A stretch of 64,000 nucleotides of DNA from Bradyrhizobium arachidis (GTDB lineage: Bacteria; Pseudomonadota; Alphaproteobacteria; Rhizobiales; Xanthobacteraceae): positions 1,984,001 to 2,048,000 of the forward strand of contig NZ_CP030050.1 in NCBI RefSeq assembly GCF_015291705.1. The letters run 5' to 3'. A program made the translations under genes and the position numbers. Shown piece by piece: positions 29,139 to 38,665 of this stretch; position 1 is the first letter of the stretch; each line of letters opens with the position of its first letter. Below the pieces are notes generated by a model. It did not search any database. It was not told the origin of the DNA and saw only the letters and a program-made list of their open reading frames with translations.

Positions 29139-29897
29139 ATGAAACAGCCGCTAATCGCCGTCTCGACAGACGTCCGGGAATTGTACAACTATCTCTGGCA
29201 CGCGGCGCCACAACAATACCTCGAGGCGGCGATCGCCACGGCCAACGTATTTCCTCTGCTTGTCCCTTCCTTTGGGGGCCGGCTTGATCTCGACCAACTC
29301 CTCAACGTTGTCGACGGGGTGATGATCACGGGCTCTGGGTCAGGTGTCCACCCCTCGCTCTACGCCGGTGATGCGACTGAAGCGAACGGCCCCTATGACC
29401 CTGCGCGCGATGCAACTACGTTGCCCCTAATCGAAAAAGCGATTCTCCATGGGGTTCCATTGCTTGCCATCTGCCGCGGCATTCAAGAACTGAACGTCGT
29501 CCTCGGCGGTACACTGGCGACCGAGATCCAAGATCGCCCAGGCTCGGTTGACCATCTGGGACCACAGACCGAGAGCCGAGACGAGCGATTTGCCATCCGC
29601 CAGACGGTGACGATCACGTCCGGTAGCTGCCTCGCGGGCATAGTTGGTGCTGGTGAAATGAAGGTGAACTCTCTTCATCGCCAGGCAGTCGACCGACTAG
29701 GCTCGGGCCTTCAGGTAGAGGCGGTTGCCGAAGACGGGACCGTCGAAGCAGTCTCGGTGCGCAATGCCCGGGCCTTCGCCGTCGGCGTCCAGTGGCATCC
29801 CGAATATTGGGTGAAGTCGGACGAAGCGTCCGCGCGAATTTTCCGCGCGTTCGGAGACGCGATCCGGGCCCACGCGGCAGCGAGGGCCGCTAGCTAA
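29139..29897 (+). CDS. Gamma-glutamyl-gamma-aminobutyrate hydrolase-like (peptidase C26) protein
   Basis: 252 aa class-I glutamine-amidotransferase-type hydrolase. Nucleophile C112 in LLAICRGIQELN, and the catalytic His/Glu are H220 and E222 in VQWHPEYW. It is similar to PuuD, which releases glutamate from gamma-glutamyl-GABA. It is the last gene of cassette C before an IS5 relic, 151 bases after the serine hydrolase. With the GGT-like enzyme and the DAO-type oxidase nearby it suggests gamma-glutamylated intermediates. The precise amide cleaved is unknown. Confidence 0.88.
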   Translation: MKQPLIAVSTDVRELYNYLWHAAPQQYLEAAIATANVFPLLVPSFGGRLDLDQLLNVVDGVMITGSGSGVHPSLYAGDATEANGPYDPARDATTLPLIEKAILHGVPLLAICRGIQELNVVLGGTLATEIQDRPGSVDHLGPQTESRDERFAIRQTVTITSGSCLAGIVGAGEMKVNSLHRQAVDRLGSGLQVEAVAEDGTVEAVSVRNARAFAVGVQWHPEYWVKSDEASARIFRAFGDAIRAHAAARAAS

Positions 29898-30106
29898 GTA
29901 ACTAGCGGCAGATCATTTGCCAGTCGCATTGCATCCCCTGAATTGCTTCCGCTCGGGCGAGCGGCCAGGGACGATGATAAGTGACCTAACTTGGAAACTG
30001 GACGAGCCAAAGTGGGAATATTCCCTTACTTTCTCCTGGCCGGAAGAAGGAAATGGGCCATGAGGGTTTCCACCATTCGGAGAAGCAAATTGCCGTCTCT
30101 CAAAAA

Positions 30107-30290
30107 TCTCAACGGCCGCTGCCATCTCAAGCGCCGCGAAGGGAATGCATCATCCTGGTTGCGGTGAGCGATAATTTCCGGCTCGTCCTCGCTGGGCGGG
30201 CTCGCGTTAACGCCTACTCCTGATCGGTTTGTTGGGGCTATTTGCCGCGACGCACGCGATCAAATCGACTTTTTAACGGACGACTAACAA
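30107..30290 (+). pseudogene. C-terminal fragment of the IS5-family element found at 24247
   Basis: The stretch NGRCHLKRREGNAS...DNFRLVLAG is the counterpart of GRCHLKGRDGDAANVVLTA at 25490-25580 in the larger copy, and the tail CTTTTTAACGGACGAC matches CTTCTTAACGGACGAC near 25650. Only the transposase 3' end remains. Confidence 0.65.
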
Positions 30291-30332
30291 ACGTGAGCGG
30301 CTGGACATTCGTATTGGTTGGAGCATTCCGCG

Positions 30333-30818
30333 CTATTTTAACTGATCTTCCGACGGCGCCTCAATTGGTACGGCGAAGCCAGCCTTTACGCGATCCATGA
30401 TCACCATTGTCTTGACTCCCTTGATATCGGGATTCTCATAGAAAAATCGTCGCGTGAATTGCTCATAATCTTCCATGGTACGCGCTGTGATGTAGAGAAC
30501 GAAGTCGGCGTCGCCGGTGACGTAAAATCCATTAACGACTTCGGCCGACGATTTGATTGCCTTTTTAAACCTGTCGATTATGTCTGAACGTTCCCGCTCC
30601 AGGCTCACTAGCACAAGCATTTGAATTGGGTTTCCTACCGCCTTCGGCGATACAATCGAGACATCCGATTCTATGATGCCTTCAGAACGAAGCCTCTTCA
30701 GGCGTCGTTGGCAGGCCGTAGCAGAAAGCCCTGCCAGCTCGCCAATAACATCGGAAGTTAGACGATTGTTCTTCTGGACGATCTCAAGGATCCGAGCATC
30801 TATTCGATCGTACTGCAT
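30333..30818 (-). CDS. Lrp/AsnC-family transcriptional regulator
   Basis: 161 aa from the ATG at 30818-30816; the open frame continues upstream to 31259 but family similarity begins at MQYDRIDARILEIVQ. N-terminal helix-turn-helix (IGELAGLSATACQRRLKRLR) and C-terminal RAM/Lrp ligand domain (VNGFYVTGDADFVLYITART). Such proteins sense amino acids and often control a divergent catabolic gene; here the FAD oxidoreductase at 31675 is transcribed away from it across an 856-base region with inverted repeats. It is the only local regulator within the metabolic part of the window, so it may control several cassettes. Confidence 0.9.
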   Translation of the reverse strand: MQYDRIDARILEIVQKNNRLTSDVIGELAGLSATACQRRLKRLRSEGIIESDVSIVSPKAVGNPIQMLVLVSLERERSDIIDRFKKAIKSSAEVVNGFYVTGDADFVLYITARTMEDYEQFTRRFFYENPDIKGVKTMVIMDRVKAGFAVPIEAPSEDQLK

Positions 30819-31462
30819 AGTCGGCTCCAGCGTAGGTCTCGCCGTAACAGCGTCAGTGGTAAAGGAAATCATCCTAATGATAGCAGGATCTGGGGCAAGC
30901 ATGCCTACTATCCTGAAGACACTCGCAATTTTCAATGGAGTTGGATTGGATATGTCTGGAAAAAATGGCTTTCCGGCTTTTTGAGCCCAGTGCCCAACAG
31001 AGAGGCCATGCCGAGCATGTTGGCACAACGATGCCCGCAGTGTTCGGCCGTCATGAGGTTGTCTCCTGATACCAGCACCGCTTCGCCTTTGCCGGGTCTG
31101 TCCTGGTTCGGATAGCCCGGAACGGAAGTGATGGCGGATCATGCCCGTATCGGTAAACGCAAGCAGAGTTGCTTGGCTGACCAGATTAGCCGCGCGTGCG
31201 GCGAAATCCTCCTCGGCCATGCGCAGGCAGTCAGTAGCAAATGACAACTCTGAACGCATGTCGATCTTCTCAGATACGGGCCTGCCCGCCAGCAGGTTTG
31301 TTCAGTTCCTTGGTAGTGCAAGTGTGCGGAAGAGCTGCTCAGACCTCCCCGATCGCTATGATTCGGTCCGGGTTGACGTTTCGGATGTAATATCATCCTT
31401 TTGTTCCTTAAGCGCAAAGGCTCGGTAATGCACATGGAAGTGTTGCCCGTCAGCCTATCTGC
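30819..31462. other. Divergent intergenic region, decayed sequence
   Basis: No intact gene. Minus-strand frames around 31000-31260 (EEDFAARAANLVSQATLLAF...) have coding-like composition but were not identified and run into the regulator frame without a family match. It may contain a decayed gene between regulator and oxidase. Confidence 0.3.
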
Positions 31463-31506
31463 GCAGGATTTCGGCTAGAAATGGCCGAATATCACGCAAA
31501 TTCGGC
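31463..31506. promoter_or_regulatory. Candidate operator array upstream of the FAD oxidoreductase
   Basis: Three half-sites in alternating orientation: TTCGGC (31470-31475), GCCGAAT (31484-31490), ATTCGGC (31500-31506), giving two inverted repeats with 8- and 9-base spacers. The block begins GCAGGATTTCGGC, which differs by one base from GCAGAATTTCGGC upstream of the Rieske gene (233-245). Placement between an Lrp/AsnC gene and its divergent neighbour fits a regulator-binding site, but this is a proposal from pattern only. Confidence 0.35.
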
Positions 31507-31674
31507 TCAGGGCTCAGTAAGCTCAGTGAATGATGATGCTTTCCAGTCGATATAGCATCGATATCAGGCGTGGCATGGGCAGGCTCAGAGTGTCAATTCA
31601 AGGTTGTGATCAGTTCGGCGGCCCGCGCCCTCTCTGGAAGCACAGGAAGTCAGCAGGCGGGTGGGAGAAGCAGA

Positions 31675-32979
31675 ATGGCCGATTTGAAAAACGCCCCACG
31701 GTACACAGTGGGGTCGGGATGGAATGCGCTACTGCCGCGGCGAGTCCCGAACGAACAGCTCCCAAAAGAGAGGAGGTATCATGCGATCGTTGTCGGGGGC
31801 GGGTACACGGGGCTAGCCGCGGCCCGTCGTTTGGCGGAATTGATGCCGGAAAAGGATATTATTGTCATCGAGGCGTCGGAGATCGGGGAAGGTTCATCGG
31901 CGCGAAATTCGGGTTTCTTGTCGCCGTCGGCAATCGAGCCGCGTCCAAATGCGTACGGCTCGGCGGAGGATGATGCCAATCGAAAAACGCGCATCGTGCT
32001 CGCCGGGCTCGATTGGCTACGGGCTGTCGTTGAGGAGCATAAGATTAATTGCGATTGGGATGAGACGGCCCCACGCATAGTTGCGGCTGCCACTCGCCAA
32101 GGAGAGCGCTGGCTCTTGAGCTCACGACAAGCTCTGGAAAGGAGAAATCTAAGATACTTGGAGCATGATGCTCAGGGGCTTAGAGCTCTTCTCGGCACCG
32201 ACTACTACCAATACGGCTACGAAACGCTAACGCGCGCTTTTGTACAACCGGCGGCGCTTATCCGAGGTCTCGCTGACACGCTCTCTTCCAATGTCACTGT
32301 GCTTGAACATAGGGCGGTCGAGGCCGTGGAGGGATCGGGACCGTTCAAAGTACGGACGCCTCGGGCAGAGTTTGTAGCCGACAAAGTATTCATCGCGAAC
32401 AATGCGCATGCGAGGGCTTTGGGTCTCCTGGCTGACCGAATGATCGTCGTTTACACCTACGCGGGGCTAACTCCCGAGCTGGAGGATGATGAACTTGGCC
32501 GTATGGGCTCCTTGCCGGCCTGGGGAGTGCTTCCGCCTACCCGAATGGGCACCACCATGAGGAAGGTCGGGCGGCGTTTCCTCATACGCAGCAGCTGGTC
32601 ATACGAGAAGGAGGTAAACCCACAGAAGGTACGCTCGACGCTGACTCGATTGTTTCGGCGACGATTTCCACAAATGCGCTCTTATCACCTGGAGCACGTC
32701 TGGGGCGGCATGACGGCGATCACGGTCAACGGCGGAATGTACTTCGGGGAGCTGAGGCCAGGACTTTATGCCTCAGTTGGGTGTCAAGGGGCGGGGGTTT
32801 TGAGAGGTAATATTCACGGGAAGCTCCTGGCGGAGATGGCCTGTGGCTCCCAATCCCCTCTGTTAACAGATCGTTTAATGCTGACCGGCCCCGACTGGAT
32901 CCCGCCGGAGCCGTTTCGTGGAATTGGCGCCATAGCGCGAATGACCTGGGAGCACTGGCGAGCCGGACGCGAATACTAG
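31675..32979 (+). CDS. DAO-family FAD-dependent oxidoreductase (PuuB-like)
   Basis: 434 aa from the ATG at 31675, chosen for GGGAGAAG just upstream; the frame is open to 31570. FAD motif G41-x-G-x2-G46 (IVVGGGYTGLAAARRL) followed by the typical GEGSSARNSGFLSPS. The C-terminal part has HVWGGMTAITVNGGMYFGEL and GCQGAGVLRGNIHGKLLAEM. It is closest in type to the gamma-glutamylputrescine oxidase/D-amino acid or secondary amine oxidases, which oxidise a C-N bond and release ammonia or amine. Divergent from the Lrp/AsnC gene and followed by an MmgE/PrpD relic. Substrate is probably an amino acid derivative. Confidence 0.88.
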   Translation: MADLKNAPRYTVGSGWNALLPRRVPNEQLPKERRYHAIVVGGGYTGLAAARRLAELMPEKDIIVIEASEIGEGSSARNSGFLSPSAIEPRPNAYGSAEDDANRKTRIVLAGLDWLRAVVEEHKINCDWDETAPRIVAAATRQGERWLLSSRQALERRNLRYLEHDAQGLRALLGTDYYQYGYETLTRAFVQPAALIRGLADTLSSNVTVLEHRAVEAVEGSGPFKVRTPRAEFVADKVFIANNAHARALGLLADRMIVVYTYAGLTPELEDDELGRMGSLPAWGVLPPTRMGTTMRKVGRRFLIRSSWSYEKEVNPQKVRSTLTRLFRRRFPQMRSYHLEHVWGGMTAITVNGGMYFGELRPGLYASVGCQGAGVLRGNIHGKLLAEMACGSQSPLLTDRLMLTGPDWIPPEPFRGIGAIARMTWEHWRAGREY

Positions 32980-33236
32980 ACCGGCAGAATAGACGTTCAT
33001 TCAGGAGCGTGCTGTTTTTAACGAATGAGTGCTCGGGTGATCATGAGGTCTAAGGCTCGAGGAGCCTTCAAGTTGAACTGGCCCAGCACAGCCCGGCCGA
33101 CAAATAAAGATCCCAGGATCAGTGGCGAAATTTCGGCTGCACGAGCAACTAAATTCGATGAATTCGGCGTCAAACGCCGGCTACTTTATTCTACCGAGCG
33201 CGCTGAACCTCGGTCCAACTTGCTACGTCGCGGGAC

Positions 33237-34140
33237 GTCCTTCGCCGCAGCAGATTCGCTCGAAGTTTCTCGATGGATAGTACGTATACCGATCTTACTG
33301 GCGCCTCTTGCTCAGTTTGCCTCGACTCTTGACTTAGCCGACGTGCCAACTGAGGTCAAAACTGATGGTCGCCGTCTTCTGCTCGATTCGATCGGTTGCA
33401 CATTGGCAGCCGCGCACACGGATGACTCCGATCGTTCACGGACTGGCTGAATTTTTGGGAGATGGCAATGTGGCATCCACCGCAGGCCGCAAGCAACGCG
33501 CTAGTCTTGCGGGGGGGCCGTATATGCCAACGGCCGTCTCGCAAACTGCATGGACCTAGACGAGACGTTCCCAGTAAGGCATCACTTCGGCGCAGGCGCG
33601 GTCGTCGCGGCGCTGGCGCTAGCGGCGGTGCGCAAAGCAACCGGTTCGCAGTTCCTGCAGGGCTTGATCGCGGGATATGAACTGGGGGGCGCGTCGCAAG
33701 TGCGTGCGGGGTGCGCATTTTCGGCAAGCCTGGTTCTGCTTCCATTTCTCCGTATCGACTGTCATCGCGGCTGCGGGCGTGGCGTTTCAACTGGAAGCTC
33801 AGGATGAAGGTTTAGCTCGTGAAACGCTTGGCATAGCCGGTTCGAAGACTCCGCTACCGAGCATGTGGCCAGGCAAATCAATGGATTTGTCCGATTCCAA
33901 ATACCAGGATGCCGGTTGGGCCGTGCTTGCCGGCGTGTTTGCGACTCGATCAGCGACCCTTGGAGCAACGGGAGTTTCTGCCATTTTTGACGGCGAGCGC
34001 AGTCTAATCAAAATGTGTGGCACGGATTGTTTTGACCGGGATACATTGGTCGGCGACCTTGGTTCTCGATGGATGCTGCCCGACATCACTTACAAGCCAT
34101 GGCCGACGTGTCGGTGGATGCATCAGCCGCTGACGCGCGC
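33237..34140 (+). pseudogene. MmgE/PrpD-family gene, 5' part, frameshifted and interrupted by IS630
   Basis: Pieces in several frames: LAQFASTLDLADVPTEVKTD and LLLDSIGCTLAAAHTD (33300-33420), LAEFLGDGNVASTAGRKQRA, CMDLDETFPVRHHFGAG and VVAALALAAVRKATGSQFLQ, then KYQDAGWAVLAGVFATRSAT and DITYKPWPTCRWMHQPLT up to 34140. These are family hallmarks of MmgE/PrpD (2-methylcitrate dehydratase/iminodisuccinate or cis-aconitate decarboxylase relatives). The coding sequence resumes at 36795 beyond two nested insertion sequences. Confidence 0.85.
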
Positions 34141-35343
34141 TAGTGTCCTGAACCAGAAGTTCGCAACATCGCCTCGTGTTGTACCGGGGCATTGTAACGG
34201 CAGAAGCGTTCGATGGAAGCAAGGATGTCATCGGCTGACTTTGTCCATCGGAACGGCTTGGGATCTGCGTTATGTCGTTCGATGAACGAGGCGATGTCCG
34301 CCCGAAGGGCGGCTACGCTCCGATAGACACCGCGCCTGATCTTCTTATCGGTAAGAAGCGCGAAGAAGCGCTCGACCTGATTGAGCCATGACGAACTGGT
34401 CGGGGTCAGGTGCACATGCCAACGCGGCCGTTTAGCCAGCCATTTCCGGATCAGCGGGGTCTTGTGGGTAGCGTAGTTATCCATGACGAGATGGACGTCG
34501 AGTTGGCGCGGCACAGCGGCCTCGATCTCGTCCAAGAACTTGCGGAACTCGGCGGCACGGTGCCGTCCGTAGCACTTGCCAATAACCCGTCCGGTCGCAA
34601 TGTCGAGGGCGGCGAACAGCGATGTGGTGCCGTGCCTTTTGTAATCGTGGCTCCTTCGGGCCGGCTGGCCGGGACGCATCGGCAACATCGGCTGACTGCG
34701 GTCCAGCGCCTGGATTTGCGACTTTTCGTCTACACACAGAACGATGGCGTGTGCCGGCGGCGAGACGTAAAGGCCGACGACGTCGCGTACCTTGGCCACG
34801 AAGTTCGGATCGGTCGAGAGCTTGAATGTCTCCAGCCGGTGCGGCTGGAGCCCGAAGGCCCGCCAGATACGTTGCACCGTCGACACCGAAAGGCCGCTGG
34901 CCTTTGCCATGCCGCGGGAACTCCAATGAGTGGCATTCTCTGGGCAGCTTTCCAGCGTCCTCACGATCACGGCTTCGATGCGACCATCGTCAATGGTGCG
35001 CGAGCGCGGCTCATCGTGCAGCCCGGCCACGCGCTGCTCCACAAACCGCCGCCGCCATTTGCCTACCGTTCCCCGCTCTAGGCCCAGCTTGGCCGCCACT
35101 TCCTTGTTCTGACCGCCTTCCGCGCAGGTCAGCACGATCCGGGCTCTCAGAGCCAGCGCCTGCGCCGTCTTTCGCCGCATTGTCAGCGACTGAAGCTCAG
35201 CACGCTCATCATCGCTCAATATCAGGGGGACAAGTCGCTGGGCCGCCATCATATCCTCCGTCGCTGTTGAAGCCGCCATCTCTGGCACAGCGACGCGAAC
35301 CTAACGCGAATCTACGATTGCGAACTTGTGACTCGGGACACTA
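34141..35343 (-). mobile_element. IS630-family insertion sequence in the MmgE/PrpD gene
   Basis: Ends are TAGTGTCC...AAGTTCGCAA on the left and, reverse-complemented, the same pattern on the right, with TA at both borders (34141-34142 and 35342-35343), the target dinucleotide of IS630. The transposase (34140-35288, minus, 382 aa) has an N-terminal helix-turn-helix ([20 protein letters not shown]) and a DDE domain ([44 protein letters not shown]). The stop codon overlaps the terminal TA. The element looks complete and may be active. Confidence 0.92.
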
Positions 35344-36794
35344 GCACTCCTTTGGCAGATTGTGCTTTCGCCGCTGTTTTTCAAGGATTTGCTTTCGGCA
35401 ATATGGGCAGTGCTGAGGCGGCGGCCGGAGGATGAGATCGACGATGGCGTGGCGCACGGCGGGCATGGTTGGTTGAGGCGGAGGCCCGTTGATTCTTTTT
35501 TTTCCGACCCGCGCATGCGAGGCGACGATGTTGCAGGAAGGCGTAGGCAATCATTGTCATCAGGGCGTGGCGATGAAGACCTTGCCATGATCGCCCTTCG
35601 AAGTGATCAAGTCCAAGCTCCTCTTTCAACTGCTGATGCGCCTGCTCACAAATCCACCGTGCCTTGATGGTGGCGGCCAGCGTGCGCAGATCCGTCGCCG
35701 CAGGAAGATTGGCGAGATAGTATTTCTTCTCCCCGGAGGCACGTTGCTCGCCAATGAGCCAGGCTTCGTCGCCCGGGAGATGCTGCTGACCTTTATCCCA
35801 TATCCGCTGCGGAGCGCCGTCGGCGGTCCGGACACGGAGAGCAGCAAATCGGGCTTTAAGCCGACCTTTCGTCCCGCTACGCCAACTCACGGTTTTCCAT
35901 TTGGCGCTGGCCAGCATTTGTTCTGCCGCAATCGATAAGATATCGGGCACGTGGTGCTTTCGTGGTTTCCCGCGGACTTTGGTGATCGGCCAAATGAGCT
36001 TCACATCGACCGGATACACTTTCAGGTGCCGAGGGATACCGACAGCCCAGGCCAGCCCGCGCTCTGTTAGCCCTTGTCGAAACGGTGCGCTGAGTCCGTA
36101 TCCTGCATCCGCCAGCACACATCCAAAGCGCACGTTGGCCGCCATCGCGCGGTCAATCTCGGCCAAAGCAATCTCCGGCTTGGACCGTGGCGTTCGGTGT
36201 TCGACTGGCACGCGAGCGCGCTTCAAACGAGGCATGTCGCTTGTCCAACTGTCAGGCAGAAAAAGACGTAACGCGACCATCACTGGCACTTCGCCGCGCG
36301 CAAGCGTTAAAGACACCAGCGTTTGGCAATTTGCCGTTTTGCCGAGAGCCGACGCGTATTGAGCCGCAACACCGACCGAGCGCTCCCCCTTCTTCGGCAG
36401 CGAGGTGTCATCAATAACCAGCACCGCATCCCTGCCGCCGACAAGTCGGTCCGCCTGATTGAGCAGCTCTGTCTCCAGCGGCGTCGGGTCCCAGACACCG
36501 TCCGCAATGAAATGGTGCAACTGGTCGTAGCTGCTCGTGGCAAGGCGTTCTGCCATCGGCTGAACGCTCTTGCGATCGCCAGGACCGATCAATCCCGCAA
36601 CATATAGAGGACACATCCGCTGCCGGGTCTTATGACCCAGCCGGTCCAAGAACGGCATCAGCCAGCATTCGAGTTCGTCTCCCCATCCCGGCATGGTCAC
36701 CCCTCCAAGAGCCGACCACCCATGAATCATTGAAAAATTGATTCGGGAATCCTCTAAAACGCGGCAAAATCAACAATCTGCCAAAGTAGTGCTA
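35341..36794 (-). mobile_element. IS701-family insertion sequence, at the right junction of the IS630
   Basis: Terminal inverted repeats TAGCACTCCTTTGGCAGATT (left) and its near-perfect complement at the right end (about 36770-36793), with CTAG at both borders (35341-35344 and about 36791-36794), the target type of IS701. The transposase (35381-36730, minus, 449 aa) has VIDDTSLPKKGERSVGVAAQ and ADAGYGLSAPFRQGL, followed by the C-terminal ARWICEQAHQQLKEELGLDH. Near the 3' end an A8 run in the coding strand (T8 at 35496-35503) shifts the frame; the natural C-terminus (NGPPPQPTMPAVRHAIVDLI) lies in the other frame down to about 35341. Confidence 0.9.
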
Positions 36795-37258
36795 GTTACC
36801 GCCGCTTCAAAGGCAACAATCGATCCCGAGCAGATTGAAAGGACCTGATCGCCACCAATGTGTTGGTATCTGGTCCCCGCTTTTGCGATCCTAAACCGCG
36901 CGCGTGGGTTTCTCGGCAGTACAGCTTCCCCCATGTGGTGCTGCTCGGTATTCCTGTCGGGCCCGCCTAGTTAGACGATACGACTGACGACATCCGGGGC
37001 ATCAAGGAGTTGCGAGAGAAAGTTTGTGTCGAGTCTTGGGGCGTGGCCAACAAATATGTTGGCCAGATCGTGCGCGGGCAACTGCGCAATATGCCTGCGC
37101 GCGTCACAATCGTGATGCGTGACGGCACGCGGCCTCAAGCTGAAACCGACTTGGCGCTGGGCGATCCGTGGAAGAGCGATACAGCATACGGCGACGACCA
37201 CGTCGTCGAAAATTTCGAGTTGCAAGCGGGCTCTCGAAAGCGCGGGCGGATGAAGTGA
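36795..37258 (+). pseudogene. MmgE/PrpD-family gene, 3' part
   Basis: Directly after the IS701 border the sequence reads VTAASKATIDPEQIERT, then after a frame change LVSGPRFCDPKPRAWVSRQY, SFPHVVLLGIPVG and NMPARVTIVMRDGTRPQAET with LGDPWKSDTAYGDDHV. These match the middle and C-terminal parts of MmgE/PrpD proteins and continue the 5' part ending at 34140. A related copy of the C-terminal stretch lies at 40262-40630. Confidence 0.8.
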
Positions 37259-38665
37259 TCCAGGCCACACTGAATATAGGAGCAGAATCGAGCCTATTCT
37301 ATCGGTGCTGCGCAACGCTGGAGAAGTTTCGGTCGCTCCACTACCGGAGCGAGAAGGCGGACGATGATCTCCGACCTCTCCGCGGCTGAACTTCAGGCTA
37401 CATCATGATCGCATCAGAAACGTGGAGAGCCTTTAGACCAACGCTGCCCCTGATCGTTACCGCGGCTCTGGTCACAAGCTGTGAGGACAAGAGGCCCGAC
37501 GCTGCAGCAGATGCAGCTCTTGGCTGATCCCCACTTGGCGCGGAACAAACCGTCAAATGCGTAGCTCCTGCCGCTCCACGGGCAAACGGGATTTGCAGTG
37601 CCCGATCGTTTACCGGCGCCGCAACGGCACAACGCTTTACGACTACATCGATCCGAGCCTGCGGGCAGATAGGACGGCGAACTCAACAAGCTAAAAACCT
37701 TGGGCGGACCGTATTCTGAGCAAATCGCTTGGTTACGCTGAGCGTCTGGCCTTCTCGCATACGCTCGCATGTCCAATGTCGCCTTCGCAGCGAAGATGCC
37801 TTGCGGTAAAAGCCACTTACCTTGTCATGACCTCAGATTTCTAGCGGCGCGTTGGTTGCGTTGCTGGGAAAACGGTAACAATTCTGGCAATGCAAAGTAG
37901 AACGCGGAGGGGCAGACAGATAACCCAGCAGGAATGTCCTATTTCTGTAGAGCGTTACAAATCGCGCGGGCCTCAAATTGTTGCCCGTCCCTAGTAGCTC
38001 ACGCTGACGCGACGAGAACGTCTGATATCGCAGGCACTTTCCCCGATTAAACGCGTGACGCGCTACCGCTGCACGAACCGAGTACCGTGCCGAACCAGCC
38101 AGCGAAGACCCTCGCGAGCGGAGACTTAACTGTCTTGTTCGAGATCTGTAAGGGCGGCATGTCGAGCATCAGCTCACCGGTCGACCGGATCAACGTCGAT
38201 AAAAAAGTATCGATCGATATTCGAGTGCTAGTTGTCATTGCCGTTTCTCTTTTGCTAGCTTCGCGGTCGCTGACCAACGCGGCTTCGATTTGCCGCGCGG
38301 ACATCACCACTCAACGGATGGCTCTGCTTCAAGCTTCCCGACGGCGCACTCGGCTTCTGACAAGCAGTAGGCATACAATAACTACGTGCCGAAAGACCCG
38401 AGACAAGCGCTCGCTGCTACCGCCTACTGGCGGATCTACTAATGGCGTTCCTTGAAACTTTTATCAAGATCGAGCATCTGGTGAATGGGGGCTTAGCCGC
38501 AGCGTTGCGTCAATCCGATCGACAGCCTTTCCGCCCCCACAACTACCAGCCTTAGTAGGTACTCTACAGACGCAACAATGTTACCTATTGGTTGATGAGC
38601 TTCGCGCTGGTGGATTGTCATTTCAAGGCGTTCGGCACGTAAGAAGACACACAACGGGGTTAGGC
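37259..38665. other. Long region without a supported gene
   Basis: About 1.4 kb. A + strand frame from 37405 reads MIASETWRAFRPTLPLIVTA followed by ALVTSC, a lipoprotein-like signal ending in Cys, but stops after about 40 codons; it may be a decayed lipoprotein gene. Another + frame at 38087-38455 contains a hydrophobic segment (VLVVIAVSLLLASRSL). Neither was identified. Confidence 0.3.

Noticed and set aside
30819..31259. N-terminal extension of the Lrp/AsnC regulator to 308 aa
   Set aside because: Family similarity starts at the ATG at 30818, and the normal length is 150-160 aa; the extension has no recognisable domain.
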